A program made the position numbers and the translations under genes. DNA of 64,000 nucleotides, taken from the NCBI GenBank assembly GCA_964194935.1, contig CAXMOL010000106.1, positions 1 to 64,000 on the forward strand. Direction: 5' to 3'. The DNA is from JACZWZ01 sp964194935. GTDB taxonomy: Bacteria; Actinomycetota; Acidimicrobiia; Spongiisociales; UBA11373. Numbering within the stretch: position 1 is the stretch's first letter; every line of letters starts with the position of its first letter. The notes beneath the pieces were generated by a model that did not search any database, was not told the origin of the DNA, and worked only from the letters and a program-made list of their open reading frames with translations. Below are positions 41,201 through 48,940 of the stretch, in pieces.

Positions 41201-41561
41201 TCGGATTCCCGGGTTCGGGAGCCTGGTCTTGGTCGCCGCGGTGGCCATTTCGGCTTGTGGGGGAGGCGAATCCGTCGCCGTAGATGTCCCCGACGATGCC
41301 ACCTTCTGCTCGGTGTTCTTGGGCGAATACAAGGCTGCTTTGAGTGACGCCGTGGCGGCCACCGACGCCGGGTTTGATGCTGCATCGGCTCGAATCAACG
41401 CCTGGGCCGAGGTATTGGTCTCGCTCGCTCCGGAGGAGATTGGTGTTCAGTCCAAGGACAATCTGTTGTATCACCAAGCCCAGGCGGATCTTCTCTCGGC
41501 GGCTGCGTTCATCCCGGGGAGCAATGAGATGCATGCTTGGGCCAATGCCAACTGCGGCTAG
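41193..41561 (+). CDS. small lipoprotein of unknown function
   Basis: A 122-residue protein with a clear lipoprotein signal: hydrophobic LVLVAAVAISAC with the lipobox cysteine at position 22, followed by GGGES. The mature part is mostly helical (AALSDAVAATDAGFDAASAR) and contains two more cysteines, FCSV and ANANCG at the end, which could form a disulfide outside the membrane. The start is TTG at 41193 inside the Trp-rich ORF, with GAGG nine bases before it. No family is recognised. Confidence 0.72.
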   Translation: MASRIPGFGSLVLVAAVAISACGGGESVAVDVPDDATFCSVFLGEYKAALSDAVAATDAGFDAASARINAWAEVLVSLAPEEIGVQSKDNLLYHQAQADLLSAAAFIPGSNEMHAWANANCG

Positions 41562-41594
41562 CCCTTCAAGATCCGCCTAGCCCGGGGAATCGAG

Positions 41595-43223
41595 TCAGGG
41601 AGAAGGCCGTTTCATGATCGGCTGCAGGAACCGTGCGCTGCGCAATGGTTCGGCGGCGGCGGCGGCGAGCACCCCACCGCCGAGTGCTCCCGCAATTCCG
41701 GGCGCAGACGCGTCGGCGCCCCCAAGGTAAAGGCCCTTGACCTCGGAGCGGGGGACAAGGGACTGGTCGGCAAATCGCTCCGGTGCTGTCCCGAGCCCAT
41801 AGATCGAACCTTGTGGCGATGCGGCGAAGTGGTTGGTCGATAGCGGGGTCGACATCTCGACGTGATCAACGAATGGGGCGAGATCCGGGTATTCGTCCAG
41901 GTATTGCTGCAACAGTCGGTCGGTGAGTTCCGTTTTGAACGCGTCGTATTCGGCCCCCCGCTTTTTCCATCGGCTGCCCTGCCACCGACCAAACGCATCC
42001 CAGGGAACGAATGTGATTGCCTCACCCGTGTTTCGTAGCTCCGGCCCCGGGTCGTGCTGGGGATCCTTGAGTGACGGGAAGCTACAGAACATCACCGGCG
42101 TGCGACCGGGGGTGCGATCCGGATCTACATCCCACCCTGCAATCTCCATGTCCCAGGAGTCGTAGTACCACTGGCAGTACCGCTTGGCACCCTTGGCGCC
42201 TATGTCGCCCTTGAATCCGATGTACAGACTGACGTGTGCCGGACCGGCCTCGCGGTACGGTGCCTGAGAGCCAGGCAGGCCGGCTTCGAGCAAGTTGGAT
42301 GTGGGGATCGCTCCTGCAGTGCTGATGACCCGTTTGGCGGCGATTTCGGCGCCACTTGCCAGGCGGACACCGGTGACCGTTCCCCGTCGGGTGACGATTT
42401 GATCGACTGTGTGGCGTACGGCCGTCCATCCGCCCCCGTCGGCGACCGTCGTCAGGAGAGCCGGCGCGATGCTGGAAGCACCGCCGACCGGGTAGTAGGC
42501 GCCGTGTAGGAAGTGGCGCACCATGAGCGCGTGCATCGCAAAAGAGGACCGGGCCGGGGTGGCCCCGTAATACCCCCACTGGGCGGCGAGGACGGCTCGG
42601 AGGCGGGGGTCCGAGGTGAGCGATGCCAGGACTTCAGCCGTAGTCGCGCTCATGTACTCCTGGGCGGTTGCTGTGGCCCGCTTACGGCCGCTCGTGGGCA
42701 GCAGGCGCGGCATGGCTCGAACCTGCAGTGCTTTGGCTGTCGAGCGGGCTGCGGTGCGGGTAATCATCAGGTACTCGTCAACGGCGCTGCGTTCCTCGGG
42801 AAACGCGTCTATCAAGGTCTCGCGAAACGCCTCCGGCGTATCCGGAAGTTGGATTGAGAAGCCATCGGGAAAGTTGAATTCGTCGTAGAACTCCCCAACC
42901 GGCTGCCACTGGAGACGCCCGTCGGTCAGTGTCTGGAGCAGGCGACCCGGATAGCTCGCCTCGGACATCTCACCCACGATGTGTACTCCGACATCCCAGC
43001 GATATCCGGGTCGCTTGAACATCTGAGTGAAGCCGCCGGGGATGTTGTGCTGTTCCAGGACGAGGACCCTTCGCCCCAGTTTGGAAAGCATTGCTGCAGA
43101 CGCCATTCCGCCGATGCCGGACCCGATGACGATGTAGTCCCAGGGGCCGTCTGGAATCTCATGACTCCACGGTCGGTTTGGCTGGTCGGTCAAGCGCCCC
43201 CGGCAGGAATCGAACCTACTCAT
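41595..43223 (-). CDS. FAD-dependent oxidoreductase, phytoene desaturase/retinol saturase-like
   Basis: A protein of about 540 residues in the CrtI-like amine-oxidase family. The dinucleotide-binding N terminus reads DYIVIGSGIGGMASAAMLSK and continues with LEQHNIPGGFTQMFKRPGY. The second FAD site is at the end: KGLYLGGADASAPGIAGALGGG. The family includes phytoene desaturases, carotenoid isomerases and retinol saturases; the substrate is unknown. The frame begins with ATG at 43223, but its first ten codons are the duplicated tRNA fragment in antisense. TTG at 43193 (following GGGGG) is therefore a plausible true start. It lies alone. Confidence 0.85.
   Translation of the reverse strand: MSRFDSCRGRLTDQPNRPWSHEIPDGPWDYIVIGSGIGGMASAAMLSKLGRRVLVLEQHNIPGGFTQMFKRPGYRWDVGVHIVGEMSEASYPGRLLQTLTDGRLQWQPVGEFYDEFNFPDGFSIQLPDTPEAFRETLIDAFPEERSAVDEYLMITRTAARSTAKALQVRAMPRLLPTSGRKRATATAQEYMSATTAEVLASLTSDPRLRAVLAAQWGYYGATPARSSFAMHALMVRHFLHGAYYPVGGASSIAPALLTTVADGGGWTAVRHTVDQIVTRRGTVTGVRLASGAEIAAKRVISTAGAIPTSNLLEAGLPGSQAPYREAGPAHVSLYIGFKGDIGAKGAKRYCQWYYDSWDMEIAGWDVDPDRTPGRTPVMFCSFPSLKDPQHDPGPELRNTGEAITFVPWDAFGRWQGSRWKKRGAEYDAFKTELTDRLLQQYLDEYPDLAPFVDHVEMSTPLSTNHFAASPQGSIYGLGTAPERFADQSLVPRSEVKGLYLGGADASAPGIAGALGGGVLAAAAAEPLRSARFLQPIMKRPSP
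43189..43217. repeat. 29-bp duplicate of the tRNA-Arg 3' end
   Basis: The 29 bases are identical to 43328-43356, which cover the 3' half of the T arm and acceptor stem of tRNA-Arg(CCG) plus a few bases beyond its 3' end. The two copies are direct repeats 139 bases apart. The copy stops inside the T arm, so it is a fragment and not a second tRNA gene. This is the layout left when an element integrates at a tRNA 3' end. Confidence 0.85.
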
Positions 43224-43333
43224 GGGGTACCGAGCGAAGCGAGGTTCGTTGGTCGTGACGTCGAGCCCGGATAGGGCTCGAAAGGATGCGACCCCTCGGC
43301 CGGTTGGTCGGGCTTTGTGTCCGCTCTGTCAAG

Positions 43334-43406
43334 CGCCCCCGGCAGGAATCGAACCTGCGCACCCGGCTCCGGAGGCCGGTGCTCTAATCCCCTGAGCTAC
43401 GAGGGC
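43334..43406 (-). tRNA. tRNA-Arg (anticodon CCG)
   Basis: The minus strand folds into a complete cloverleaf of 73 bases without an encoded CCA. The acceptor arms are GCCCTCG and CGGGGGC (with one G-T pair) and the discriminator is G. The D arm has GCTCAGGGGATTAGAGC, the anticodon stem CCGGC/GCCGG encloses loop CTCCGGA with anticodon CCG, and the T arm is CAGGTTCGATTCCTG. It reads the arginine codon CGG. It is divergent from argS, 64 bases away, an apt pairing. Confidence 0.97.
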
Positions 43407-43434
43407 AGCGCATCGAGTGTACCGATGGACCAAT

Positions 43435-43451
43435 CGGTGGATAATCCACCG
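43435..43451. promoter_or_regulatory. palindrome between tRNA-Arg and argS
   Basis: CGGTGGAT-A-ATCCACCG is a perfect 8-bp palindrome around one base, 19 bases before the argS ATG and 28 bases upstream of the divergent tRNA. GTACCG (43419-43424) and CGGTAC (43450-43455) add an alternative outer pairing. It may be an operator or part of the promoters; the centre contains a GATAAT sequence that could be a -10 box for argS. Confidence 0.45.
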
Positions 43452-43470
43452 GTACGATCAAGTACCTCTT

Positions 43471-45135
43471 ATGACTTCATTCCCCGACGTGATCGAACAA
43501 GCGGTGCAAAGCGCTCTCGCGTCGGTTACCGCTGCCGGGTCGATACCGGAGCTGGGAACCGTCGCGTTCGTAGTGGAGCGTCCGCGTGATCGCGATCATG
43601 GCGACTGGGCGACGAACATTGCGTTGGTCGCAGCAAAGCAAGCCGGAGTTGCGCCGCCGGATCTGGCTGCGCTCGTTGTCGAGCATCTACCGGACGTCCC
43701 CTACCTGGCGTCGACTGATATCGCGGGCCCCGGATTCATCAATTTCACTCTTGCTCCCGACTGGTATCACGAGGTGCTGCGCAAGGCCGCCGATGGTGGA
43801 CCCGACCATGCCCGCGGTAAGCGGGGATCCGGAGAGCGGATTCAGGTCGAGTTCGTTTCCTCGAATCCGAACGGCCCGCTTCACATAGGCCATGGGCGCG
43901 GCGGGGTAATAGGCGATGTCATCGCCAATGCCCTCGACTACGCCGGCTATCCGGTGAGTCGCGAGTACTACTACAACGATGCCGGTGTGCAGATGGACCG
44001 CTACGCCGCCAGCCTCGAGGCGCTCTACCTCGAAGTCAACGGTCTCGATACCGAATTTCCCGAGGACGGATATCACGGCGCGTATGTCAGGGAGTGGGCC
44101 GAGCAATTGTTCGCCGAGCAGGGTGACTCTCTGGTGGATCTGGACGACCGCCGAGACCGGATTCGGCAATGGGGACTGGAGCGGGCGATGCTCGAGATCG
44201 AGGAAACGCTGGAAATGGCCGGTATCAGTTTCGATCAATGGTTCAGCGAGACGACGCTGCACGAAAGCGGTGACGTAGATCGTTCGATAGAGGTTCTCCG
44301 GGAGCGCGGTCACGTCTACGAAGACGACGGCGCCTCGTGGTTCCGGACCACCGACTTTGGAGACGAAAAGGATCGGGTGCTGGTCAAGTCGGATGGGGAG
44401 TACACCTACATCGCTCCTGACATCGCTTATCACCGAGATAAATTCGAGCGTGGCTTCGATCGTGCCATCAACGTTTGGGGTGCCGATCACCATGGCTACA
44501 TCCCTCGGATGAAGGCAGCGGTACAGGCACTGGGGTATGAGCCCGATCGCCTCGAGGTCCTGATCAATCAAATGGTCAACGTGAGCCGCGGCGGGGACCC
44601 GGTACGCATGTCGATGCGGACGGGGGAGTTCATCTCCTTCCGTGAGGTCCTAGAGGAGGTGGGGACCGACGCCACCCGATTCCATCTTGCGGCGTTTAGT
44701 CCCGATACCACCATCAACTTCGATCTGGAGGAGGCCAAGGCGCAGTCGATGGACAACCCGGTCTACTACCTCCAATACGCGCACGCCAGGATGTGTTCTC
44801 TGGAGGCCTTTGCCGCCGAGCAGGGCATTGTGCGCCAGCCGATGGACGAAGTCGATCTGTCGGTGTTGGACCATCCGGCCGAATTCGCTCTGCTCCGTGA
44901 AGCCGACCGCCTCGGTGAAGAGATCGCCGAGGCTGCGAGGCGCCGTGCCCCGCATCGCGTTGCCACCTACGGCACCGACTTCGCTACCGCCTTCCACCGG
45001 TTCTATAGCGAGTGCCGGGTGGTCGTTGACGATCCTGGCGTCACCCAAGCCCGCTTGTGGCTCATTGCCGCCAGCAAGAGTGTGATCCTGGCGGTATTGG
45101 GGGTGCTCGGCCTGAGCGCTCCCGAGACGATGTGA
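43471..45135 (+). CDS. argS: arginyl-tRNA synthetase
   Basis: A 554-residue class I synthetase that charges tRNA-Arg. The HIGH motif is NPNGPLHIGHGRGGVIGD near residue 135. The KMSKS region is degenerate: VSRGGDPVRMSMRTGEFISF, as in many bacterial ArgRS enzymes. The N-terminal Add1 domain (about residues 1-110) and the C-terminal anticodon-binding helical domain with YLQYAHARMCSLEAFA and FHRFYSECRVV are both present. ATG at 43471 is chosen; the open frame from 43417 covers the control region. It sits opposite tRNA-Arg(CCG). Confidence 0.96.
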   Translation: MTSFPDVIEQAVQSALASVTAAGSIPELGTVAFVVERPRDRDHGDWATNIALVAAKQAGVAPPDLAALVVEHLPDVPYLASTDIAGPGFINFTLAPDWYHEVLRKAADGGPDHARGKRGSGERIQVEFVSSNPNGPLHIGHGRGGVIGDVIANALDYAGYPVSREYYYNDAGVQMDRYAASLEALYLEVNGLDTEFPEDGYHGAYVREWAEQLFAEQGDSLVDLDDRRDRIRQWGLERAMLEIEETLEMAGISFDQWFSETTLHESGDVDRSIEVLRERGHVYEDDGASWFRTTDFGDEKDRVLVKSDGEYTYIAPDIAYHRDKFERGFDRAINVWGADHHGYIPRMKAAVQALGYEPDRLEVLINQMVNVSRGGDPVRMSMRTGEFISFREVLEEVGTDATRFHLAAFSPDTTINFDLEEAKAQSMDNPVYYLQYAHARMCSLEAFAAEQGIVRQPMDEVDLSVLDHPAEFALLREADRLGEEIAEAARRRAPHRVATYGTDFATAFHRFYSECRVVVDDPGVTQARLWLIAASKSVILAVLGVLGLSAPETM

Positions 45136-45144
45136 CCAAGATTC

Positions 45145-46272
45145 TCACCGGTCACGACTCTTGGTAATGGCGGGCTTGTCTGCCGTCTGCAATGCCCGGG
45201 AGAATCGCAGGATTGCGGTGAAGATGTCGGCCACCGAATCTTCCGAAAGGCCCCGCTCCTTGGCCCACTGGCGGCGCTGTTCAAGCAGTGCCTGCTCGCG
45301 ACTCGGATCGCGCACCGATCGTCCGCTCTCAGACTTGAAACGGCCCGCTCGGTCCACCAGATGGCTTCGCTGAGCCAGGAGTTGGACGATCTCCGCGTCG
45401 ACTTCGTCGATCAAGTCCCGCGTCTTCATCAGTTCTGGGGCTTGATCGCCCAGGTCGGGGATGGCGAAGGCAGGCGAGGCGGCAGAACCTGAGGATTCGA
45501 TCTCCAGCTCCTCCAATTGGCCGTGAACCAGCAATAGAGAATCGAGCAGGGCTTGACGGGCGTCGGCGGCGAAAGGATTGTCTCGCTCGATCGCCAGGAA
45601 GAGATGACTTGCATCGCCACGGACGGATTCGATCGTCTGTCCGAGGGCCTGGAATGAAGGCGGGGAGAAGGCCAGGTCTTCGGCTGCTCCGATATCGATG
45701 AGTCCCTTGGCGATGAAGAAAGCCATCGCGTGGGTGCGAGCCATCAATCGATCGTGTTCGAATTCGGGCTGCTCGATGACTTGGCATCCGATTCGTTCGT
45801 ACAGGCGGCGGGCCCTTTGCGCTGCCCGCGGCTGAAGCTCGTTGGGGCAGACCACGGCTCGCAGCGGTCGTTCGCCGCGGGCGATGTTGGTCGGACCAAA
45901 GAGCGGATGAGTTCCCGCCCATTCAACGTCGGCACCGAGTACGTCGGTCATCGCCTTTATGGGACCCACCTTGACGCTGCCCACATCTATCACTAGTTGG
46001 CCCTCGCGCAGGAGGGGTTTGAGATCAGTGAGCGCTGCTCTGATCTGACCAACCGGCGTGGCCACCACAACGACGTTCGCCTTGGCGACCAGCTCGCTCA
46101 AGTCGGTGGTCCCTAGCTCTTGGGGTGGTTCGACGAACGGGTCCCACGCTCGGACGGCGACTGGCGTCGCGAGCAAGAGTTCCGATAGGGCGCGGCCGAA
46201 ATGACCGAATCCGACGATGGCGACTGATGTGTCGGCGGGCATTTCTCCGAGTCTCTTCGGTGGTCGCTCCAT
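45145..46272 (-). CDS. tyrA: prephenate dehydrogenase-chorismate mutase fusion
   Basis: A 375-residue bifunctional enzyme of tyrosine synthesis. The N-terminal part is prephenate dehydrogenase: NAD motif AIVGFGHFGRALSELL, VVVVATPVGQIRAAL, and WAGTHPLFGPTNIARG with the catalytic histidine, then EHDRLMARTHAMAFFIAKGL. The C-terminal 90 residues have the AroQ chorismate mutase pattern: KTRDLIDEVDAEIVQLLAQR and SVRDPSREQALLEQR. In E. coli TyrA the mutase is at the N terminus, so the domain order is reversed. It is divergent from hom, 60 bases away. Confidence 0.88.
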   Translation of the reverse strand: MERPPKRLGEMPADTSVAIVGFGHFGRALSELLLATPVAVRAWDPFVEPPQELGTTDLSELVAKANVVVVATPVGQIRAALTDLKPLLREGQLVIDVGSVKVGPIKAMTDVLGADVEWAGTHPLFGPTNIARGERPLRAVVCPNELQPRAAQRARRLYERIGCQVIEQPEFEHDRLMARTHAMAFFIAKGLIDIGAAEDLAFSPPSFQALGQTIESVRGDASHLFLAIERDNPFAADARQALLDSLLLVHGQLEELEIESSGSAASPAFAIPDLGDQAPELMKTRDLIDEVDAEIVQLLAQRSHLVDRAGRFKSESGRSVRDPSREQALLEQRRQWAKERGLSEDSVADIFTAILRFSRALQTADKPAITKSRDR

Positions 46273-46332
46273 TTACTCGCCAGAGTAGGACTTGACGCCA
46301 ATGCACCGATTCGCTGACGGTACGATCCGGCA

Positions 46333-47613
46333 ATGGCAATCGGGATCGGCATTGCGGGAGCGGGAACGGTCGGTGGCAGTCTGATTCGCAGGCTGGTTGA
46401 GGGACGCGCTGGCGTAATCGCCAAGACCGGTCTCGATCTAGAGGTTCGTCGGATCGTCGTTCGTGACACTTCCAAGAGCAGACCGTCGATTCCGGACGAA
46501 TTGGTGTCAGACGACATTGGGTCGTTGATCTCTGATCCCGAAGTCGACCTCATCGTTGAGGTAATGGGAGGGTTGGAGCCGGCAGGTGAACTGGTGCTGG
46601 GCGCGCTGCAGGCAGGCAAGCCCGTCGTCACCGCGAACAAGGAATTGATCGCCGCTCGCGGTCCCGAACTCTTTGCTGCCGCTGCAGCCTCCGGAGTACC
46701 TCTGTTGTTCGAGGCGGCGGTCGGGGGTGGTATCCCGATCATCAGGCCTCTCACGGAGACACTTGCCGGTGAGCAGGTCGACCGTATTCTTGGGATAGTC
46801 AATGGAACCACCAACTTCATTCTTTCCTCGATGGCTGACGAAGGCGTGGGGTACGAGGAAGCCCTTGCCGCTGCGACGCGCCTCGGTTACGCCGAGCCGG
46901 ATCCCACCGCCGACGTCTCCGGCACCGACGCGGCCGCGAAGGCAGCGATATTGGCTGGCCTCGCGTTTGGCACATGGGTTTCACCGGATCGGATCCACAC
47001 CGAAGGCATCACCGATATCACGGACGCCGACTTCAATGCGGCCGAACAACTCGGATTCGCGATCAGATTGTTGGCGGTGGCTGAACGGCGCTCGGATGGT
47101 GTGAGTGTCCGGGTCCATCCCCTCATGCTTCCGTCGGAACATCCGCTCGCAGCCATCCGCGGTGCGACGAATGCCATCTACGTCGAGGGATCATCTGTGG
47201 GGGAGTTGCTCTTTGCCGGACCGGGTGCCGGAGGTGAGCCGACGGCGACGGCAGTTCTCGGCGATGTGATCGATGCCGCCAGGGAATACCTGTCAGGATC
47301 GCAAGTGGCTCCGGCGATCAGGGTCGAACCGGGTGATGTCGTCGACTTTGGTCGGGTTGAGACTCAGTGGTACATCAGGCTCGAAGTTGTCGACAATCCA
47401 GGGGTTCTGGCGCAGATAGCGACCGCCTTTGGTGATGCAGGTGTCAGCCTCCTTTCGGTCCGTCAGGAGGGTCGCGGGGATCGAGCGACCTTGCTGTTGG
47501 TCACCCACCGTGCACCCGAAGCTGCCCAACAAGAAGCGGTCAAGACGTTGCGCGCCCTTGAGGTCGTGGAGGCAGTGGCATCGGTGATCCGGGTCGAAAG
47601 TGAGGGAGTGTGA
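46333..47613 (+). CDS. hom: homoserine dehydrogenase with ACT domain
   Basis: A 426-residue enzyme that reduces aspartate semialdehyde to homoserine. The NAD(P) motif is GIGIAGAGTVGGSLIRRL. KPVVTANKELIAARG, EAAVGGGIPIIRPL and RILGIVNGTTNFILS are the core motifs, with EPDPTADVSGTDAAAKAAIL following. The C-terminal 75 residues form an ACT domain (LEVVDNPGVLAQIATAFGDA) that usually provides threonine feedback. thrC follows with a GTGA overlap. The usual third gene, thrB (homoserine kinase), is not there. Confidence 0.96.
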   Translation: MAIGIGIAGAGTVGGSLIRRLVEGRAGVIAKTGLDLEVRRIVVRDTSKSRPSIPDELVSDDIGSLISDPEVDLIVEVMGGLEPAGELVLGALQAGKPVVTANKELIAARGPELFAAAAASGVPLLFEAAVGGGIPIIRPLTETLAGEQVDRILGIVNGTTNFILSSMADEGVGYEEALAAATRLGYAEPDPTADVSGTDAAAKAAILAGLAFGTWVSPDRIHTEGITDITDADFNAAEQLGFAIRLLAVAERRSDGVSVRVHPLMLPSEHPLAAIRGATNAIYVEGSSVGELLFAGPGAGGEPTATAVLGDVIDAAREYLSGSQVAPAIRVEPGDVVDFGRVETQWYIRLEVVDNPGVLAQIATAFGDAGVSLLSVRQEGRGDRATLLLVTHRAPEAAQQEAVKTLRALEVVEAVASVIRVESEGV

Positions 47614-48629
47614 CCTGGCCGGGTCTCATTGAGGCGTTCCGCGATCGCCTCGACATCGATCCGAGTACGACGGCGATCACGCTTCTCGAGGGGAATACTC
47701 CATTGCTGGCGGCCCCGAAATTGTCGACGATGGTCGGGCGGGAGGTGTTCCTCAAGGTGGAGGGCGCCAATCCGACCGGTTCTTTCAAGGATCGAGGAAT
47801 GACGCTCGCTGTGTCGAAAGCCGTTGCTGCTGGGGTACGTGCGGTTGTGTGCGCTTCGACCGGCAACACCTCTGCCTCAGCGGCTGCATACGCAGCCAGG
47901 GCTGGCATCGAAGCGATCGTGATTCTTCCTGCCGGCAACGTCGCCCTCGGCAAACTCGCCCAGTCGGTTCGTCACGGAGCCCGGATCGTGGCCGTTGACG
48001 GAAACTTCGATGACGCCATGCGAGTTGTGCGCGAGATGGCGAGTGACGAGGTGGCACTCGTCAACTCGGTCAACCCGGATCGAATCGAAGGGCAGCAGAC
48101 TGTCGCCTGGGAAGTGATCGACGCGCTCGGCGCGGCTCCGGGCACTCATTGTCTCCCGGTTGGCAACGCCGGCAATATCACGGCCCACTGGAAGGGGTAC
48201 TCGGCCGCCGATGCTGCTCCCGTTATGTGGGGCTTTCAGGCTGCAGGTGCGGCACCGATCGTCCACGGTGAACCGATCGATCATCCGGAGACGATTGCGA
48301 CCGCCATCCGGATCGGTGATCCGGCGTCGTGGACGGAAGCGGTGACCGCTCGTGACGAGTCCGGCGGCATCATCGGGGCGGTTTCCGATACCGAAATCTT
48401 GGATGCATATGACCTACTGGCCGCCTCAGAGGGAGTCTTCTGTGAGCCTGCTTCTGCTGCCTCGGTAGCCGGATTGCTGGCCAATAGGGCTGATCTCCCC
48501 GACGGACCGGTGGTGTGCACGATCACCGGACACGGCCTAAAGGACCCTGCAACGGCTGTCGATATGGATGTGGAGCTCGACCCAGTCGCCCCGGAAATTG
48601 GTGCGGTTCGCGCATCCCTCGGTTGGTGA
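47610..48629 (+). CDS. thrC: threonine synthase, actinobacterial type
   Basis: A 339-residue PLP enzyme that turns phosphohomoserine into threonine. The PLP lysine is in NPTGSFKDRGMTLAVSKA. The phosphate loop CASTGNTSASAAAYAARAG and the LPVGNAGNITAHWKGY motif are standard, with ITGHGLKDP near the end. The start is GTG at 47610, overlapping the hom stop. This is the classical threonine synthase of Actinobacteria; the 400-residue enzyme at 22505 is of another subtype. Confidence 0.94.
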   Translation: MTWPGLIEAFRDRLDIDPSTTAITLLEGNTPLLAAPKLSTMVGREVFLKVEGANPTGSFKDRGMTLAVSKAVAAGVRAVVCASTGNTSASAAAYAARAGIEAIVILPAGNVALGKLAQSVRHGARIVAVDGNFDDAMRVVREMASDEVALVNSVNPDRIEGQQTVAWEVIDALGAAPGTHCLPVGNAGNITAHWKGYSAADAAPVMWGFQAAGAAPIVHGEPIDHPETIATAIRIGDPASWTEAVTARDESGGIIGAVSDTEILDAYDLLAASEGVFCEPASAASVAGLLANRADLPDGPVVCTITGHGLKDPATAVDMDVELDPVAPEIGAVRASLGW

Positions 48630-48644
48630 TCAGACGACCAGTCT

Positions 48645-48672
48645 TTGCTGAATCGTCGCAAGGCTCTACAAT
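48645..48672 (+). promoter_or_regulatory. candidate promoter for the rho transcript
   Basis: TTGCTG (48645-48650) and TACAAT (48667-48672), 16 bases apart, resemble -35 and -10 elements. Transcription would begin near 48679, where a 7-bp hairpin ATCGGGT/ACCCGAT (48679-48697) lies. This leaves a leader of about 260 bases before the rho ATG. Sequence resemblance only. Confidence 0.45.
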
Positions 48673-48748
48673 CAACCCATCGGGTAGACAACCCGATTCC
48701 CTGGACACTGTCTGTTGGCACCTGCTTTGGAAAAAATGCGTGTGTCCC

Positions 48749-48940
48749 ATGACTGTCCCTAATCAGAACGATGTTCTGGAGGATCCTTTGAAGCTGTTCC
48801 TCGATCCGGCGTATCCCGCCGAAATCGAGTTGTCTCATGACCGGGGTGTCTCCGAGACCCCACAGCCAACGGACGCCACTCGCAATTGCGGGGCGCCTTC
48901 GACACTTCGTCAGTCCCAGAACCAGAGAGGGAGCGAATGA
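48749..48940 (+). CDS. possible 63-residue ORF in the rho leader
   Basis: The ATG at 48749 opens 63 codons that end in TGA at 48938-48940, overlapping the rho ATG (ATGA). It would encode MTVPNQNDVLEDPLKLFLDP followed by a more polar tail. No close ribosome site is clear. The exact stop-start overlap with rho favours a translated, coupling leader ORF; weak coding character favours a plain untranslated leader. Rho leaders in several bacteria carry autoregulatory terminators, and this one is about 260 bases long. Confidence 0.35.
   Translation: MTVPNQNDVLEDPLKLFLDPAYPAEIELSHDRGVSETPQPTDATRNCGAPSTLRQSQNQRGSE

Noticed and set aside
41037..41534. 165-codon minus-strand ORF
   Set aside because: It is antisense to the Trp-rich ORF and the lipoprotein, whose lipobox makes the plus-strand reading stronger.
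43189..43217. Second tRNA-Arg gene
   Set aside because: Only the acceptor and part of the T arm are present; the anticodon and D arms are missing.
43255..43285. CGAGCCC-GGATA-GGGCTCG hairpin as a terminator of the tRNA
   Set aside because: No T run follows on either strand and it lies within the presumed integration scar. Function not supported.
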